In this document: in pieces, positions 44,412 through 53,142 of the stretch
Layout of the letters: the number at the start of each line of letters is the position of its first letter
Position numbering within the stretch: the stretch's first letter is position 1
Source: Thalassovita sp.
Lineage (GTDB): Bacteria > Pseudomonadota > Alphaproteobacteria > Rhodobacterales > Rhodobacteraceae
NCBI GenBank assembly: GCA_029212905.1
Contig: JARGPB010000011.1
Span: forward strand, 73,600-137,599
Length of the DNA: 64,000 nucleotides
Direction: 5' to 3'
Notes under the pieces: model-generated
Databases searched by the model: none
What the model saw: only the letters and a program-made list of their open reading frames with translations
What the model was told of the DNA's origin: nothing
Translations under genes and position numbers: made by a program

Positions 44412-44435
44412 AAAAGGCGCCGTGAAGCGCCTTTT
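44412..44435 (-). terminator. Rho-independent terminator after the BON-LysM gene
   Basis: AAAAGGCGC (44412-44420) and GCGCCTTTT (44427-44435) form a perfect 9-bp stem with a 6-base loop. On the minus strand it is followed by a run of T. It lies 30 bases after the stop of the BON-LysM gene. Confidence 0.85.
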
Positions 44436-44465
44436 AGTATCAATGCTCGTGATAAAGGGGCCGAC

Positions 44466-44882
44466 TTATGCCGCAGCCCCACCGGGAATACGTAGAACCT
44501 GACCGGGGTAAATCTTGTCCGGGTGGCTCAGCATCGGCTTATTCGCCTCATAGATTTCCATATAGCGGTTAGCGCTGCCCAGGGTTTTCTTGGCGACAGC
44601 CGACAGAGTATCCCCTTTTTCAACGGTGTGGAAAACAGCGTCGTCCACCACGTCGTCTTCGACCTCCGCAACGCCTTCAACATTGCCAACCGCCAGAATG
44701 ACTTTCTCACGCATTTCAGGTGTCGCGGCCGTGCCCGAAATCTTCACCTTGTCGCCCTCGACAGTGATATCCAGACCTTCGGTGTCCAGTCCAAGGTCTT
44801 CGACCTCTTTCTTCAGAACATCAGGCGTCGGTTCTTCGGCCAGTTTTTTACCCGAGCTTTTCCAGAAATTGAATAGTCCCAT
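44466..44882 (-). CDS. BON and LysM domain protein (Kbp/YgaU-like)
   Basis: A 138-residue protein with an N-terminal BON domain (about 20-80; LDITVEGDKVKISGTAATPE) and a C-terminal LysM domain (about 85-134; HTVEKGDTLSAVAKKTLGSA and YPGQVLRIP). Domain order and size match E. coli Kbp (YgaU, 149 residues), a potassium-binding protein. No signal peptide is visible, as in Kbp. It is monocistronic with its own terminator. Confidence 0.9.
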   Translation of the reverse strand: MGLFNFWKSSGKKLAEEPTPDVLKKEVEDLGLDTEGLDITVEGDKVKISGTAATPEMREKVILAVGNVEGVAEVEDDVVDDAVFHTVEKGDTLSAVAKKTLGSANRYMEIYEANKPMLSHPDKIYPGQVLRIPGGAAA

Positions 44883-44987
44883 AATGTATCCCCTTTGGAG
44901 TGTGTTGCTAGGTCAGACATGGCCATGCTGCACAAGATGCTTCAAGGGGAAAAGCCGCGCGAAAACGTCAAACACGGTACGGATGCA

Positions 44988-45023
44988 ACGCTGGGACTCT
45001 GAGTATTTTTGGCAAGATGAATG
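44988..45023 (+). repeat. Interspersed repeat core, left arm of an inverted pair
   Basis: This arm runs ACGCTGGGACTCTGAG, then the core GAGTATTTTTGGCAAGATGA from 45001. It pairs as an imperfect inverted repeat with 45084-45117. Between them no gene is seen. Confidence 0.65.
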
Positions 45024-45083
45024 CTATTGCTGCGCTCAAACAAAGGCCAAGGCGCCACGGCACTTTTGGGAAAAGCGCACGCC

Positions 45084-45117
45084 CTTTCATCTTGCTGTAA
45101 ATACTCAAATCCCAACG
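45084..45117 (-). repeat. Interspersed repeat core, right arm of an inverted pair
   Basis: On the minus strand this reads ACGTTGGGATTTGAG, then TATTTACAGCAAGATGAAAG, matching the arm at 44988-45023 with a few differences. It lies 29 bases beyond the stop of the ABC exporter gene, so the pair may act as a transcription end for that gene. Confidence 0.65.
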
Positions 45118-45145
45118 TCGACACAAAATAAAGCGCTGAGAGGGG

Positions 45146-46933
45146 TCAGACCGCTCCGTCCGTGAATTGCAGACGCGCAAGTCGGGCATAGAGACCGCCT
45201 TGCGCGACCAATTCGTCATGCGTCCCTTGCGCGACGATCTTGCCGTGATCCATCACGACAATCCTATCGGCCTTTTTCACAGTAGCCAACCGATGCGCGA
45301 CGATAATGGTGGTGCGGGTTTTCGAGAGCTCGTCCACCGCGGCCTGGACGGCACGTTCGCTTTCGGCATCCAGGGCGCTGGTGGCCTCGTCCAGCAAGAG
45401 CACCGGGGCGTCGCGCAGGATGGCGCGAGCGATGGCGATACGTTGTTTTTGACCGCCCGACAGCATCACGCCACGTTCGCCGACCTGGCTGTCATAGCCT
45501 TCGGGGAGCTTTTGGATGAATTCGTGTGCGGCGGCGGCTTGGGCGGCGGCCTCGACCTCGGCATCGGTGGCATCGGGGCGACCGAAGCGTATATTCTCGC
45601 GCGCGGTTGTCGCAAAGATCACCGGATCCTGCGGCACCAGTGCAAGATGTTTGCGGAAGGCGGCGCGCTCCATCTGCGACAGCTCTGTCCCGTCCAGCAG
45701 GATGCGGCCCTGCTGGGGATCATAGAAGCGCAGGATGGTTTGCACGATCGTGGTCTTGCCCGCGCCCGAGGGGCCAACCAGCGCCACGGTTTCCCCGGGT
45801 TGGATGGACAGGCTGACATTTTCCAGTGCGGGGGTGTCTGGTCGAGACGGATAGCGGAAGCTCACATCGTCAAAGGTAATCGCCCCAGAAACCGGGGTCG
45901 GGACGGGCGCAGGTTGCGCCGGATCGGCCACGGTGTCGGTTGCTTGCAACAGCTCTACCAGGCGTTCGGTCGCGCCCGCGGCACGTTGCAATTCGCTCCA
46001 GATTTCGGACAAGGCCCCGACAGAGCCCGCCACCATGACCGAATAAATCACGAATTGGACAAGGGCACCTGGGCTCATCAGGTCTGCGCGTACATCATGG
46101 GCGCCGATCCACAGCACGCCCACGACGCCGGTAAAGACCAGAAAGATCACGATCACAGTCATAACCGCGCGGGTGGTGATGCGGCGACGGGCGGAGTCAT
46201 AGCTTTTCTCGGTGACATCGGCGAAATCGCGGGTGGCGGCGTCTTCGTTGGTAAAAGCCTGCACGGTCTGAATGGACAGCAGCGCCTCGGAGGCGTTGCC
46301 AGACGACTCGGCGATCCAATCCTGGTTTTCGCGCGACAGGACACGCAGGCGTCGGCCCAGAACAAGGATCGGGATGATCACCAACGGCACAATCAGCAAG
46401 ACAAGCCCCGTCAGCTTGGCCGAGGTGAACAGCATCAGCACCAGCCCCCCCGCAAAGATCAGCACATTGCGCAGCGCGACCGAGATCGACGAGCCAATCA
46501 CCGACAGGATCAGCGTGGTGTCCGTGGTGATGCGGGACAGGACCTCGCCTGTCATGATGTTTTCGAAATAGGCAGGCGACATGCCGACGATACGGTCGAA
46601 CACAGCCGTGCGGATGTCAGCCACCACGCGTTCGCCCAGCCGCGTCACCAACGCATACCGCAGGCCGGTTCCCACTGCCAAAAGCGCCGCAATGGCCAGG
46701 GCCGCGCCGAAATAGCGATCCAGCAACGCGCCATCCTCGACGCTGAAATTATCCACGACGCGCCGCACGGCCAATGGCAGGATCAACGACACCGAGGCCG
46801 TCAGCGTCAATGCCATCGCGGCCAGCAGCACCATGCCCTTATAGGGGTTCAGAAAGGGCCACAGTTCGCGCAGAGCCCCCACGCGTTTTGATTTTTCACG
46901 GTCTTCAGTGACAGTTACGGGTCCGCGCGCCAT
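45146..46933 (-). CDS. ABC exporter, fused permease and ATPase (MsbA-like)
   Basis: A 595-residue half-transporter. Six transmembrane helices lie in residues 25-320, beginning MVLLAAMALTLTASVSLILP. The nucleotide-binding domain has Walker A GPSGAGKTT (about 388-396), signature LSGGQKQRIAIARA and Walker B VLLLDEATSALD. It most resembles multidrug/lipid exporters of the MsbA/LmrA type and would act as a homodimer. GAAAGGAAG precedes the ATG. Substrate unknown. Confidence 0.92.
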   Translation of the reverse strand: MARGPVTVTEDREKSKRVGALRELWPFLNPYKGMVLLAAMALTLTASVSLILPLAVRRVVDNFSVEDGALLDRYFGAALAIAALLAVGTGLRYALVTRLGERVVADIRTAVFDRIVGMSPAYFENIMTGEVLSRITTDTTLILSVIGSSISVALRNVLIFAGGLVLMLFTSAKLTGLVLLIVPLVIIPILVLGRRLRVLSRENQDWIAESSGNASEALLSIQTVQAFTNEDAATRDFADVTEKSYDSARRRITTRAVMTVIVIFLVFTGVVGVLWIGAHDVRADLMSPGALVQFVIYSVMVAGSVGALSEIWSELQRAAGATERLVELLQATDTVADPAQPAPVPTPVSGAITFDDVSFRYPSRPDTPALENVSLSIQPGETVALVGPSGAGKTTIVQTILRFYDPQQGRILLDGTELSQMERAAFRKHLALVPQDPVIFATTARENIRFGRPDATDAEVEAAAQAAAAHEFIQKLPEGYDSQVGERGVMLSGGQKQRIAIARAILRDAPVLLLDEATSALDAESERAVQAAVDELSKTRTTIIVAHRLATVKKADRIVVMDHGKIVAQGTHDELVAQGGLYARLARLQFTDGAV

Positions 46934-47220
46934 GGGCTTCCTTTCGACATCCTGCGCGGGCGGGTTTATGCGAAGGGGCGCAATCGAGCAAGCCGCACGT
47001 ATGTCGCGGTAAGAATACGTGATGCGCACCACGATCCGCATGAGCCACAGCGTTGACCCGAATTCGCTCGACAGTCGCTAATATCCTGTCCGAGTTGCGG
47101 GTTCGCGGAACGATCAGGCCCACCCTTCTGGGCGCCGCTGAAATGCTGCGCAATAAAGGGGCGATGTGGATGATCCGCTCGATGATCCGGAGCGGTATTT
47201 GTGGCGCGGTTCAGGGCAGA
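46934..47220. other. Intergenic stretch between ABC exporter and ion channel
   Basis: About 290 bases hold the ABC exporter leader on the minus strand and space downstream of the channel gene. Short open frames on both strands have no recognisable content. I see no clear promoter or terminator. Confidence 0.4.
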
Positions 47221-47982
47221 TCAATAGCTGCCTTCGGTCTCAATATGAACGGTGGTGCCGCAATGTTTGCAATGGATGGCATCGGCATCATGCAACACCA
47301 GCCCACACGTCGGACAAGGATGACGCACCTTAAGCGGACGAAACAGGACCTGCGCCAGCCGCAAGAACAAGGTCACGCCAAAGATCATTACGCCCACGGC
47401 CAGCATCCGCCCAGATGTCCCCGACAGCGTGACATCGCCGAATCCGGTGGTCGTCAGCGTGGTGACGGTAAAATACAGCGCATCCGCGTAGTTGTTGATC
47501 TGCGGATTTGTTTCATGTTGCAGCGCATAGATCAGCCCTGTCATCACAAACAGGAACACTGCTAGATTGATTGCTGCGACCACGATATCCTGATGTTTGC
47601 GAAAAAACCCAAAATCCTGCCGCAACCGTGTCATCAACTGATAGGTGTGCAGCAACCTGAGCGTCCTCAGAATGCGCAGAAACCCCAGCCCCTCGCCTAC
47701 AATCGGCGCCAAAAAGGACACCACAGCGACCACATCGGCCCATGTGGACAGCCTGGCAAAGTGGCGCAGCCGGTGTTTGGTGATCGCGATACGGGCGATG
47801 AAATCCACTAAGATCAGCGCACCGAATACAAAGTCGATGACCTCGACCGCCTGTATGCCCGGGAAAAACGACGTCGCGATCACAAAGATAATCGTCACGA
47901 CATCAAAGCCCAGCAGGCCATAGCGAAACCGATGAGAGCGCTCGCTCTTTCCCTCGTACAGGAATTTGATCCGTTTCAGCAT
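47221..47982 (-). CDS. Voltage-sensor-type potassium channel with C-terminal zinc ribbon
   Basis: A 253-residue ion channel. Four voltage-sensor-like helices include an S4 with regularly placed Arg (FLRILRTLRLLHTYQLMTRL). A pore follows, with selectivity filter TTGFGD near 182-187, and then the inner helix GRMLAVGVMIFGVTLFLRLA. The last 30 residues carry CPTC and CKHC pairs, a zinc-ribbon-like tail not usual in such channels. The filter GFGD in place of GYGD still fits K+ selectivity. Its gene stands alone on the minus strand. Confidence 0.85.
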   Translation of the reverse strand: MLKRIKFLYEGKSERSHRFRYGLLGFDVVTIIFVIATSFFPGIQAVEVIDFVFGALILVDFIARIAITKHRLRHFARLSTWADVVAVVSFLAPIVGEGLGFLRILRTLRLLHTYQLMTRLRQDFGFFRKHQDIVVAAINLAVFLFVMTGLIYALQHETNPQINNYADALYFTVTTLTTTGFGDVTLSGTSGRMLAVGVMIFGVTLFLRLAQVLFRPLKVRHPCPTCGLVLHDADAIHCKHCGTTVHIETEGSY

Positions 47983-48114
47983 TGGCTGCCCCTTGGCTTG
48001 TCCTGTCTCGCCTTAGCAAATGCAAAAAGGCGGCGAAAGAGGCAGGGCCCGCCCTAGACTCACACCGAACCAGCGGCAGATCGCCATTTACTCCGCCACT
48101 TTTCTTGCAGAATC

Positions 48115-48134
48115 AAATATTATAAATAATATTT
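48115..48134. promoter_or_regulatory. 20-bp AT-only palindrome upstream of the Lrp-type gene
   Basis: AAATATTATAAATAATATTT is two perfect 9-bp arms around AA. It ends six bases before the ATG of the Lrp-family regulator and covers the place where a ribosome site would be. It is a good candidate for an autoregulatory operator and may overlap the -10. Confidence 0.6.
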
Positions 48135-48140
48135 CCCCTC

Positions 48141-48593
48141 ATGGATGATATAGACAAGAAAATATGCGGACTCCTCCAGGAAAGCGGGCGTAGCTCCAGC
48201 GCAGAGCTGGCCGCGTCTGTTGGCCTCTCGCTGTCTGCTGCGAATGAACGGGTGCGGCGCCTTGTGGCCAGCGGCGCCATTGCGGGCTGGCAGGCAAAAC
48301 TGGACCCGCTCAGCTTTGGCTTGGGGCTGTGCGCCTTTGTGCTGATCGACATGCGTTTTGAGGGCGAGGGCGAGGCAGTCGCCACCCTTGCCGTCCACCC
48401 CGAAGTACAGGAGCTGCACCATATCAGCGGACCGCATTCCTATCTGATGAAGCTGCGCGTGGCGGATACACGCGCCCTGCAGGATTTTCTGACACGGGTG
48501 GTGAAACCGCTGCCCGCTATCCTGCGGACTGAATCCATCATCACACTGGACACGGCCAAGGAAACCGCCGCGATCGCGGTGCCACCGTGTTAG
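48141..48593 (+). CDS. Lrp/AsnC family transcriptional regulator
   Basis: A 150-residue regulator starting MDDIDKKICGLLQESGR, with an N-terminal helix-turn-helix (about 5-60) and the RAM effector domain (about 70-145; HPEVQELHHISGPHSYLMKL). No Shine-Dalgarno sequence precedes the ATG, which follows TTTCCCCTC; a short leader or leaderless message is possible. It overlaps the LysE-type exporter by seven bases and probably senses the amino acid that the exporter removes. Confidence 0.92.
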   Translation: MDDIDKKICGLLQESGRSSSAELAASVGLSLSAANERVRRLVASGAIAGWQAKLDPLSFGLGLCAFVLIDMRFEGEGEAVATLAVHPEVQELHHISGPHSYLMKLRVADTRALQDFLTRVVKPLPAILRTESIITLDTAKETAAIAVPPC

Positions 48594-49228
48594 AGGTCTT
48601 CCTCAAAGGTCTGGGCGTCGGGCTGGCGATTGCCGCTCCTGTGGGGCCGATTGGTCTGTTGTGTATCCGGCGCAGTGTCGCTCAGGGGCGCGCGGCCGGA
48701 TTGGCCACGGGATTCGGTGCGGCCGCCGCAGACGGGACCTATGGCGTGCTGGTTGCCGTCGGCTTTGCCGCGACAGGACTGTTGGTCAGCTATGCGCCAC
48801 AGATGCAGTTTTTCGGCGGATTGCTGATCATCTGGCTGGGCGTCATGACCCTGCGCGGTTTCCTGACGAAAAGCGACGGGTCACGGGCGGCGGATGGGCC
48901 GCCTGCACGCTCGGTGTTGGGGGCATTTGGATCAACCTATCTGCTGACTCTGTCGAACCCGGCAACGATCCTGGCCTTTACCGGAATGGTCGCCGGATTG
49001 GGCGGCGCGGCGGCAAGCGGCGCCAATGCCGCCTATGTGCTGGTTTTGGGGGTCTTTTTGGGGTCGGCGCTGTGGTGGCTTTTTTTGGTACACGCCGCGC
49101 TGTGGGCCAAAGAGCGTATCGCGGACACAGCCCTGCGCTGGCTGGACCTGATCGCTGGGCTGGTCCTGATCCTGTGGGGCGCATTAATCGCGTTGGAACC
49201 ACTGACAACCGGAACGGTCTGGCTGTAA
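48587..49228 (+). CDS. LysE/RhtB family amino-acid exporter
   Basis: A 213-residue inner-membrane protein with six hydrophobic segments. The family N-terminus FLKGLGVGLAIAAPVGPIGL and the G-rich LATGFGAAAADGTYG are clear, and SNPATILAFTGMVAGL is near the fourth helix. GTG start inside the end of the Lrp-type gene, so translation is coupled. It likely exports an amino acid sensed by that regulator. Confidence 0.9.
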   Translation: MLEVFLKGLGVGLAIAAPVGPIGLLCIRRSVAQGRAAGLATGFGAAAADGTYGVLVAVGFAATGLLVSYAPQMQFFGGLLIIWLGVMTLRGFLTKSDGSRAADGPPARSVLGAFGSTYLLTLSNPATILAFTGMVAGLGGAAASGANAAYVLVLGVFLGSALWWLFLVHAALWAKERIADTALRWLDLIAGLVLILWGALIALEPLTTGTVWL

Positions 49229-49250
49229 TATCTTGAATATCGGGGGAAAC

Positions 49251-49324
49251 TGGAGCGGGCGGCGGGAATCGAACCCGCGTCATTAGCTTGGAAGGCTAAG
49301 GTCTTACCACTACACAACGCCCGC
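49251..49324 (-). tRNA. tRNA-Gly (anticodon TCC), CCA encoded
   Basis: The minus strand gives a full cloverleaf. Acceptor arm GCGGGCG pairs with CGCCCGC, the D-loop contains AGTGGTA, the anticodon loop is CTTCCAA with TCC, and the T-arm is CGGGTTCGATTCCCG. The discriminator base is T, followed by an encoded CCA. Length 74. Confidence 0.96.
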
Positions 49325-49457
49325 TCAGCAGGATCACGAGATAGGCGAACCGCTGAGCGAGGTCAAGGCGATTTCTCTGCCGAGAGCGGACAAATCCATC
49401 CCCGAATTAGCCGTACGATCATGGGTCATGTGGATGCAAAATCATGCGCCCGCGACA

Positions 49458-50222
49458 TTAGCCAACGATATGATAGCCCCCATCGATGTAGTGCACGCCC
49501 CCGGTGATGTTCTTGGATTCGTCACTGGCCAGAAAGGCGGCATAGGCCCCGACATCCTCGACCGTAGCCAGATGATGGGTCGGGGCGCGCTCTGCGGCCA
49601 GCGCCATCAGGTCGTCAAAATGGTCAATTCCGCTGGCGGCGCGGGTCATCAATGGCCCGGGAGACAGCGCATTCACGCGGATTGCTTTTTCTCCCAGCTC
49701 GGCTGCCATGTATTTGGTCGCAGATTCCAACGCGGCCTTGACCGGCCCCATGACGTTGTAGTGCTCGACCACCTTTTCGGCGCCGTAGTAGCTGACGGTC
49801 ATGCAAGAGCCGCCCGCACGCATCAAAGGTTCGGCTTGGCGAGTCAGGTGGATGAAACTACCGACCGAGACGTCCATCGCCATCTGGAACCCCTCGCGCG
49901 AACAGTCGGTGACACGGCCGTGCAGGTCTTCCATCGGGCAAAAGGCAATCGCGTGGATCAGGGTATCCAACTGCCCCCATTCGGTCTGGATCTGCGCGAA
50001 AACCGCATCAATCTGGGCCGTATCCGTCACGTCCAGCGGGGCAATGATCTGGGCACCCAGTTCCTCGGCTAACGGGCGCACAAAGGGTTCGGCTTTGGCA
50101 TTCAGATAGGTAACTGCCAGATCCGCCCCCTGATCCCGTAAGGCCTTGGCGATGCCATAGGCAATTGAATGGCGGTTGGCGATTCCAACGATCAGGGCTT
50201 TCTTGCCGACAAGGGAAAACAT
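49458..50222 (-). CDS. fabI: Enoyl-[acyl-carrier-protein] reductase (NADH) FabI
   Basis: A 254-residue atypical short-chain reductase that carries out the last reduction of each fatty-acid elongation cycle. The NADH site is KKALIVGIANRHSIAYGIAK near residues 7-26. The catalytic Y-x6-K is in SYYGAEKVVEHYNVMGPVKA (the first Tyr-Tyr pair and the lysine after MGPV), and SPGPLMTRAASGI forms the substrate loop. It differs from the housekeeping SDRs by these signatures. Single gene, upstream of tRNA-Gly. Confidence 0.95.
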   Translation of the reverse strand: MFSLVGKKALIVGIANRHSIAYGIAKALRDQGADLAVTYLNAKAEPFVRPLAEELGAQIIAPLDVTDTAQIDAVFAQIQTEWGQLDTLIHAIAFCPMEDLHGRVTDCSREGFQMAMDVSVGSFIHLTRQAEPLMRAGGSCMTVSYYGAEKVVEHYNVMGPVKAALESATKYMAAELGEKAIRVNALSPGPLMTRAASGIDHFDDLMALAAERAPTHHLATVEDVGAYAAFLASDESKNITGGVHYIDGGYHIVG

Positions 50223-50283
50223 ACAGGCCTCTTTGGGTGCAGGGTTTCGCTTAGGCTAGGCCGAGTATGTAACAGGCTCTAGT

Positions 50284-50300
50284 CGCAATGCTGCATTGCG
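50284..50300. promoter_or_regulatory. 17-bp perfect palindrome between fabI and a small gene
   Basis: CGCAATGC-T-GCATTGCG is a perfect 8-1-8 inverted repeat in the divergent promoter region, 62 bases upstream of fabI. It could be an operator for a regulator not encoded here. Confidence 0.5.
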
Positions 50301-50388
50301 GCGAAAAATCTGCAAAGTGCCGGATATGCAGGCGGATTGGCGGGGGCGGCTGGCTGTGCTAGGCCAAGCACGATTCCATGAGGCCCCG

Positions 50389-50649
50389 ATGACCGACTAT
50401 CTGATCCGATACCGTAACCTGTCCGGCGACGCCCCGATGAGCCCCGTCTCAGAGCATATCGAGGCCCCAAGCGCACAAGCCGCTATCGCCGCGCTCAAGG
50501 CCCGTCACCCGGATCAGGACCTTAGAATCGAACGCACCGCGGACACTACGCCCGCACCGAAAAAGCGCCGCACACGGGCGGAATGGATCATCCTGGCGTT
50601 TGTCGTGGTCCTGGGCGGGATCAATCTGGTCACTCGGATGCTGCGCTAG
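50389..50649 (+). CDS. Small protein with C-terminal transmembrane anchor
   Basis: An 86-residue protein not recognised. Residues 1-45 look like a small alpha-beta domain (MTDYLIRYRNLSGDA, ALKARHPDQDLRIER). A basic linker KKRRTRAEW precedes a single hydrophobic segment (IILAFVVVLGGINLV) at the end. The ATG at 50389 was preferred over the longer frame because a conserved-looking domain begins there; ribosome site weak. It diverges from fabI and precedes tex. Confidence 0.65.
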   Translation: MTDYLIRYRNLSGDAPMSPVSEHIEAPSAQAAIAALKARHPDQDLRIERTADTTPAPKKRRTRAEWIILAFVVVLGGINLVTRMLR

Positions 50650-50714
50650 GGCTTGGCGACCGGGTCCCGGACCGCTAGACAGGCTGTCCGAGTTCCAGCC
50701 AGAGGGTGTTTTCC

Positions 50715-53048
50715 ATGTCCATCGCTGCCGCGGCCGAGCGCCGCATTCCGACCCTGATTGCCACCGAAATTCAGGCGCGCCCCGAACAGGTGGCCTCTGC
50801 GATCAAACTGCTGGACGAAGGCGCAACCGTGCCCTTTGTTGCACGCTATCGCAAAGAGGTGACAGGCGGGCTGGACGATACACAACTGCGCAACCTAGCC
50901 GATCGGCTGGGCTATTTACGCGAGCTGAATGACCGGCGCGGCGTCATTCTGGCCGCGATCCAAGAGCAAGGGAAACTGACGCCAGAACTGGAGAAATCCA
51001 TCGCCGGGGCGGAAACAAAATCCACGCTCGAAGACATCTATCTGCCGTACAAACGCAAGCGCCGCACCCGCGCGATGATCGCCCGCGAAAACGGGCTGGC
51101 GCCTCTGGCCGCTCAGATCCTGGCGGACCGCAGCGCCGATCCCGAAACCCTGGCCGCCGCCTATCTAAGCGACCCCGTGCCGGATGTGAAAACCGCGCTG
51201 GACGGCGCCCGCGACATCATCGGCGAAGACCTGTCTGAAAACGCCGACCTGCTGGGCCGGTTGCGCACGTTCCTGCAACGCGAGGCCCTGGTGACATCCA
51301 AAGTGGTCGAGGGACAGGAACAGGCGGGGGCTAAATTCTCGGACTATTTCGCGCAATCGGAACGCTGGGCCACCATCCCCGGCCACCGCGCGCTGGCGAT
51401 GTTCCGTGGCCGGAACGAGGGCTTCTTGCAGATCGACATTGTCGTAGATCCCGACGCCCTGCCCGGCCAAAATCGCGCCGAACAGATGGTCGCCACCGAA
51501 TTGCAGGCCAGCGGCACTGGCCCCGGTGACATCTGGCTGCGTAAAATCGCCGGTTTTGTCTGGCGGGTAAAGCTGCACATCTCTTTGTCCATTGATCTGC
51601 TGACCGACCTGCGCCACCGCGCCGAAGAAGAGGCAATCAACGTTTTTGCCCGCAATCTGAAGGATTTGCTGCTGGCCGCGCCCGCGGGCAACATGGCGAC
51701 ACTGGGTCTGGATCCGGGCATTCGGACCGGCGTAAAATGCGCTGTCGTGGATGCGACCGGCAAATTGCTGGACACAGCAACAATCTATCCGTTCCAGCCG
51801 AAAAACGACGTGCGGGGCGCGCAGGCCACTCTGGCCGATCTGATCACGCGCCACAAAATCGACCTGATCGCTATCGGCAACGGTACCGCCAGCCGCGAAA
51901 CCGAAAAACTGGTTGCGGACCTTCTGGCGCTCAGCCGCGCCCCGAAAAAACCCACCAAGGTCGTCGTCAGCGAGGCCGGGGCCTCGGTTTACTCGGCTTC
52001 GGAACTGGCGGCACAGGAATTTCCGGGGCTGGATGTGTCCTTGCGCGGGGCCGTCTCCATCGCCCGCCGTCTTCAGGACCCTCTGGCCGAGCTGGTCAAG
52101 ATCGAGCCGAAATCCATCGGCGTCGGCCAGTATCAGCATGATGTGGATCAGCGCCGACTCAGCAAATCTCTGGACGCGGTGGTCGAGGACGCGGTGAACG
52201 CCGTGGGGGTCGATCTGAACACCGCCTCGGCCCCCTTGCTGGCGCGGGTCGCGGGGATCGGGCCGGGCCTGTCGGACGCCATCGTTGCGCACCGCGATAT
52301 GAACGGCGCCTTCCGCGCACGCAAAGACCTGCTGAAAGTCGCCCGTCTGGGCCCCAAGGCGTTCGAACAATGCGCAGGCTTCTTGCGTATCCGCGACGGG
52401 GCCGAGCCACTGGATGGCTCCTCGGTTCACCCCGAAGCCTATGATATCGCGCGTAAAATCGTGGCCTCTTGTGGGCGGGATCTGCGCAGCCTGATGACCG
52501 ACCCCACCCCCCTGAAACGCCTGGAGCCCCGCGATTTCGTCAATGAACGTTTCGGCCTACCCACCGTTCGCGACATCCTGTCAGAACTGGAAAAACCCGG
52601 CCGCGACCCCCGCCCCGAGTTTAAAACCGCCACCTTTGCGGATGGTGTGAACGAAATCACGGACCTACGCCCAGGCATGTTGCTGGAAGGAACCGTGACC
52701 AATGTCGCGGCCTTCGGTGCCTTCGTCGATGTGGGCGTGCATCAGGACGGGCTGGTCCACGTCAGTCAGATCGCGGATCGTTTTGTCAAAGACCCGCACG
52801 AGGTGGTCAAAGCAGGCGATGTGGTCAAAGTCCGTGTCACCGAGGTGGACGTCCCGCGCAAACGCATCGGCCTGTCCATGCGCAAGGATGGTGGAGACAA
52901 AAAGCCCGCCAAAGCGCGCGATGACCGCCCCAAGAACCAAGGCAACAAACGTCCGCAGCGCCCTGCTCAGAGCGCCCCCGCGTCACGCAGCAAGCCCGAG
53001 GTCAGCGGGCTGGGTGCCGCCCTCTTGGATGCGATGAAGAAGACATGA
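50715..53048 (+). CDS. tex: Tex family S1 RNA-binding transcriptional accessory protein
   Basis: A 777-residue Tex protein. The N-terminal helical domain holds the signature VPFVARYRKEVTGGLDD near 37-53. A YqgF/RNase H-like domain is in the middle (LGLDPGIRTGVKCAVVD), helix-hairpin-helix repeats follow (VGVDLNTASAPLLARVAGIG), and an S1 domain lies at about 655-725 (EGTVTNVAAFGAFVDVGVHQ). A Lys/Arg/Pro-rich tail follows. Start at ATG 50715 with AGAGGG eight bases ahead; a GTG nine bases earlier overlaps that site. Binds nucleic acids in transcription. Confidence 0.95.
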   Translation: MSIAAAAERRIPTLIATEIQARPEQVASAIKLLDEGATVPFVARYRKEVTGGLDDTQLRNLADRLGYLRELNDRRGVILAAIQEQGKLTPELEKSIAGAETKSTLEDIYLPYKRKRRTRAMIARENGLAPLAAQILADRSADPETLAAAYLSDPVPDVKTALDGARDIIGEDLSENADLLGRLRTFLQREALVTSKVVEGQEQAGAKFSDYFAQSERWATIPGHRALAMFRGRNEGFLQIDIVVDPDALPGQNRAEQMVATELQASGTGPGDIWLRKIAGFVWRVKLHISLSIDLLTDLRHRAEEEAINVFARNLKDLLLAAPAGNMATLGLDPGIRTGVKCAVVDATGKLLDTATIYPFQPKNDVRGAQATLADLITRHKIDLIAIGNGTASRETEKLVADLLALSRAPKKPTKVVVSEAGASVYSASELAAQEFPGLDVSLRGAVSIARRLQDPLAELVKIEPKSIGVGQYQHDVDQRRLSKSLDAVVEDAVNAVGVDLNTASAPLLARVAGIGPGLSDAIVAHRDMNGAFRARKDLLKVARLGPKAFEQCAGFLRIRDGAEPLDGSSVHPEAYDIARKIVASCGRDLRSLMTDPTPLKRLEPRDFVNERFGLPTVRDILSELEKPGRDPRPEFKTATFADGVNEITDLRPGMLLEGTVTNVAAFGAFVDVGVHQDGLVHVSQIADRFVKDPHEVVKAGDVVKVRVTEVDVPRKRIGLSMRKDGGDKKPAKARDDRPKNQGNKRPQRPAQSAPASRSKPEVSGLGAALLDAMKKT

Positions 53049-53049
53049 A

Positions 53050-53074
53050 AAAGGGCGGGAAACCCCCGCCCTTT
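53050..53074. terminator. Terminator between tex and bioY
   Basis: AAAGGGCGGG (53050-53059) and CCCGCCCTTT (53065-53074) form a perfect 10-bp stem with a 5-base loop, two bases after the tex stop. The T-run is on the minus strand, so it may serve bioY too. A second, mismatched stem at about 53077-53099 is followed by TTTTT on the plus strand. Confidence 0.75.
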
Positions 53075-53142
53075 CCAACCCGGAAACCCGTCCCGGTTTT
53101 TATGAGAATAGCCGAGAGGGCAGCGCCCCCTCCGCTGTCCGA

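Noticed and set aside
45167..46891. 574-codon plus-strand frame opposite the ABC exporter
   Set aside because: Gln/His/Arg-rich antisense product without domains; the minus-strand gene has all ABC motifs.
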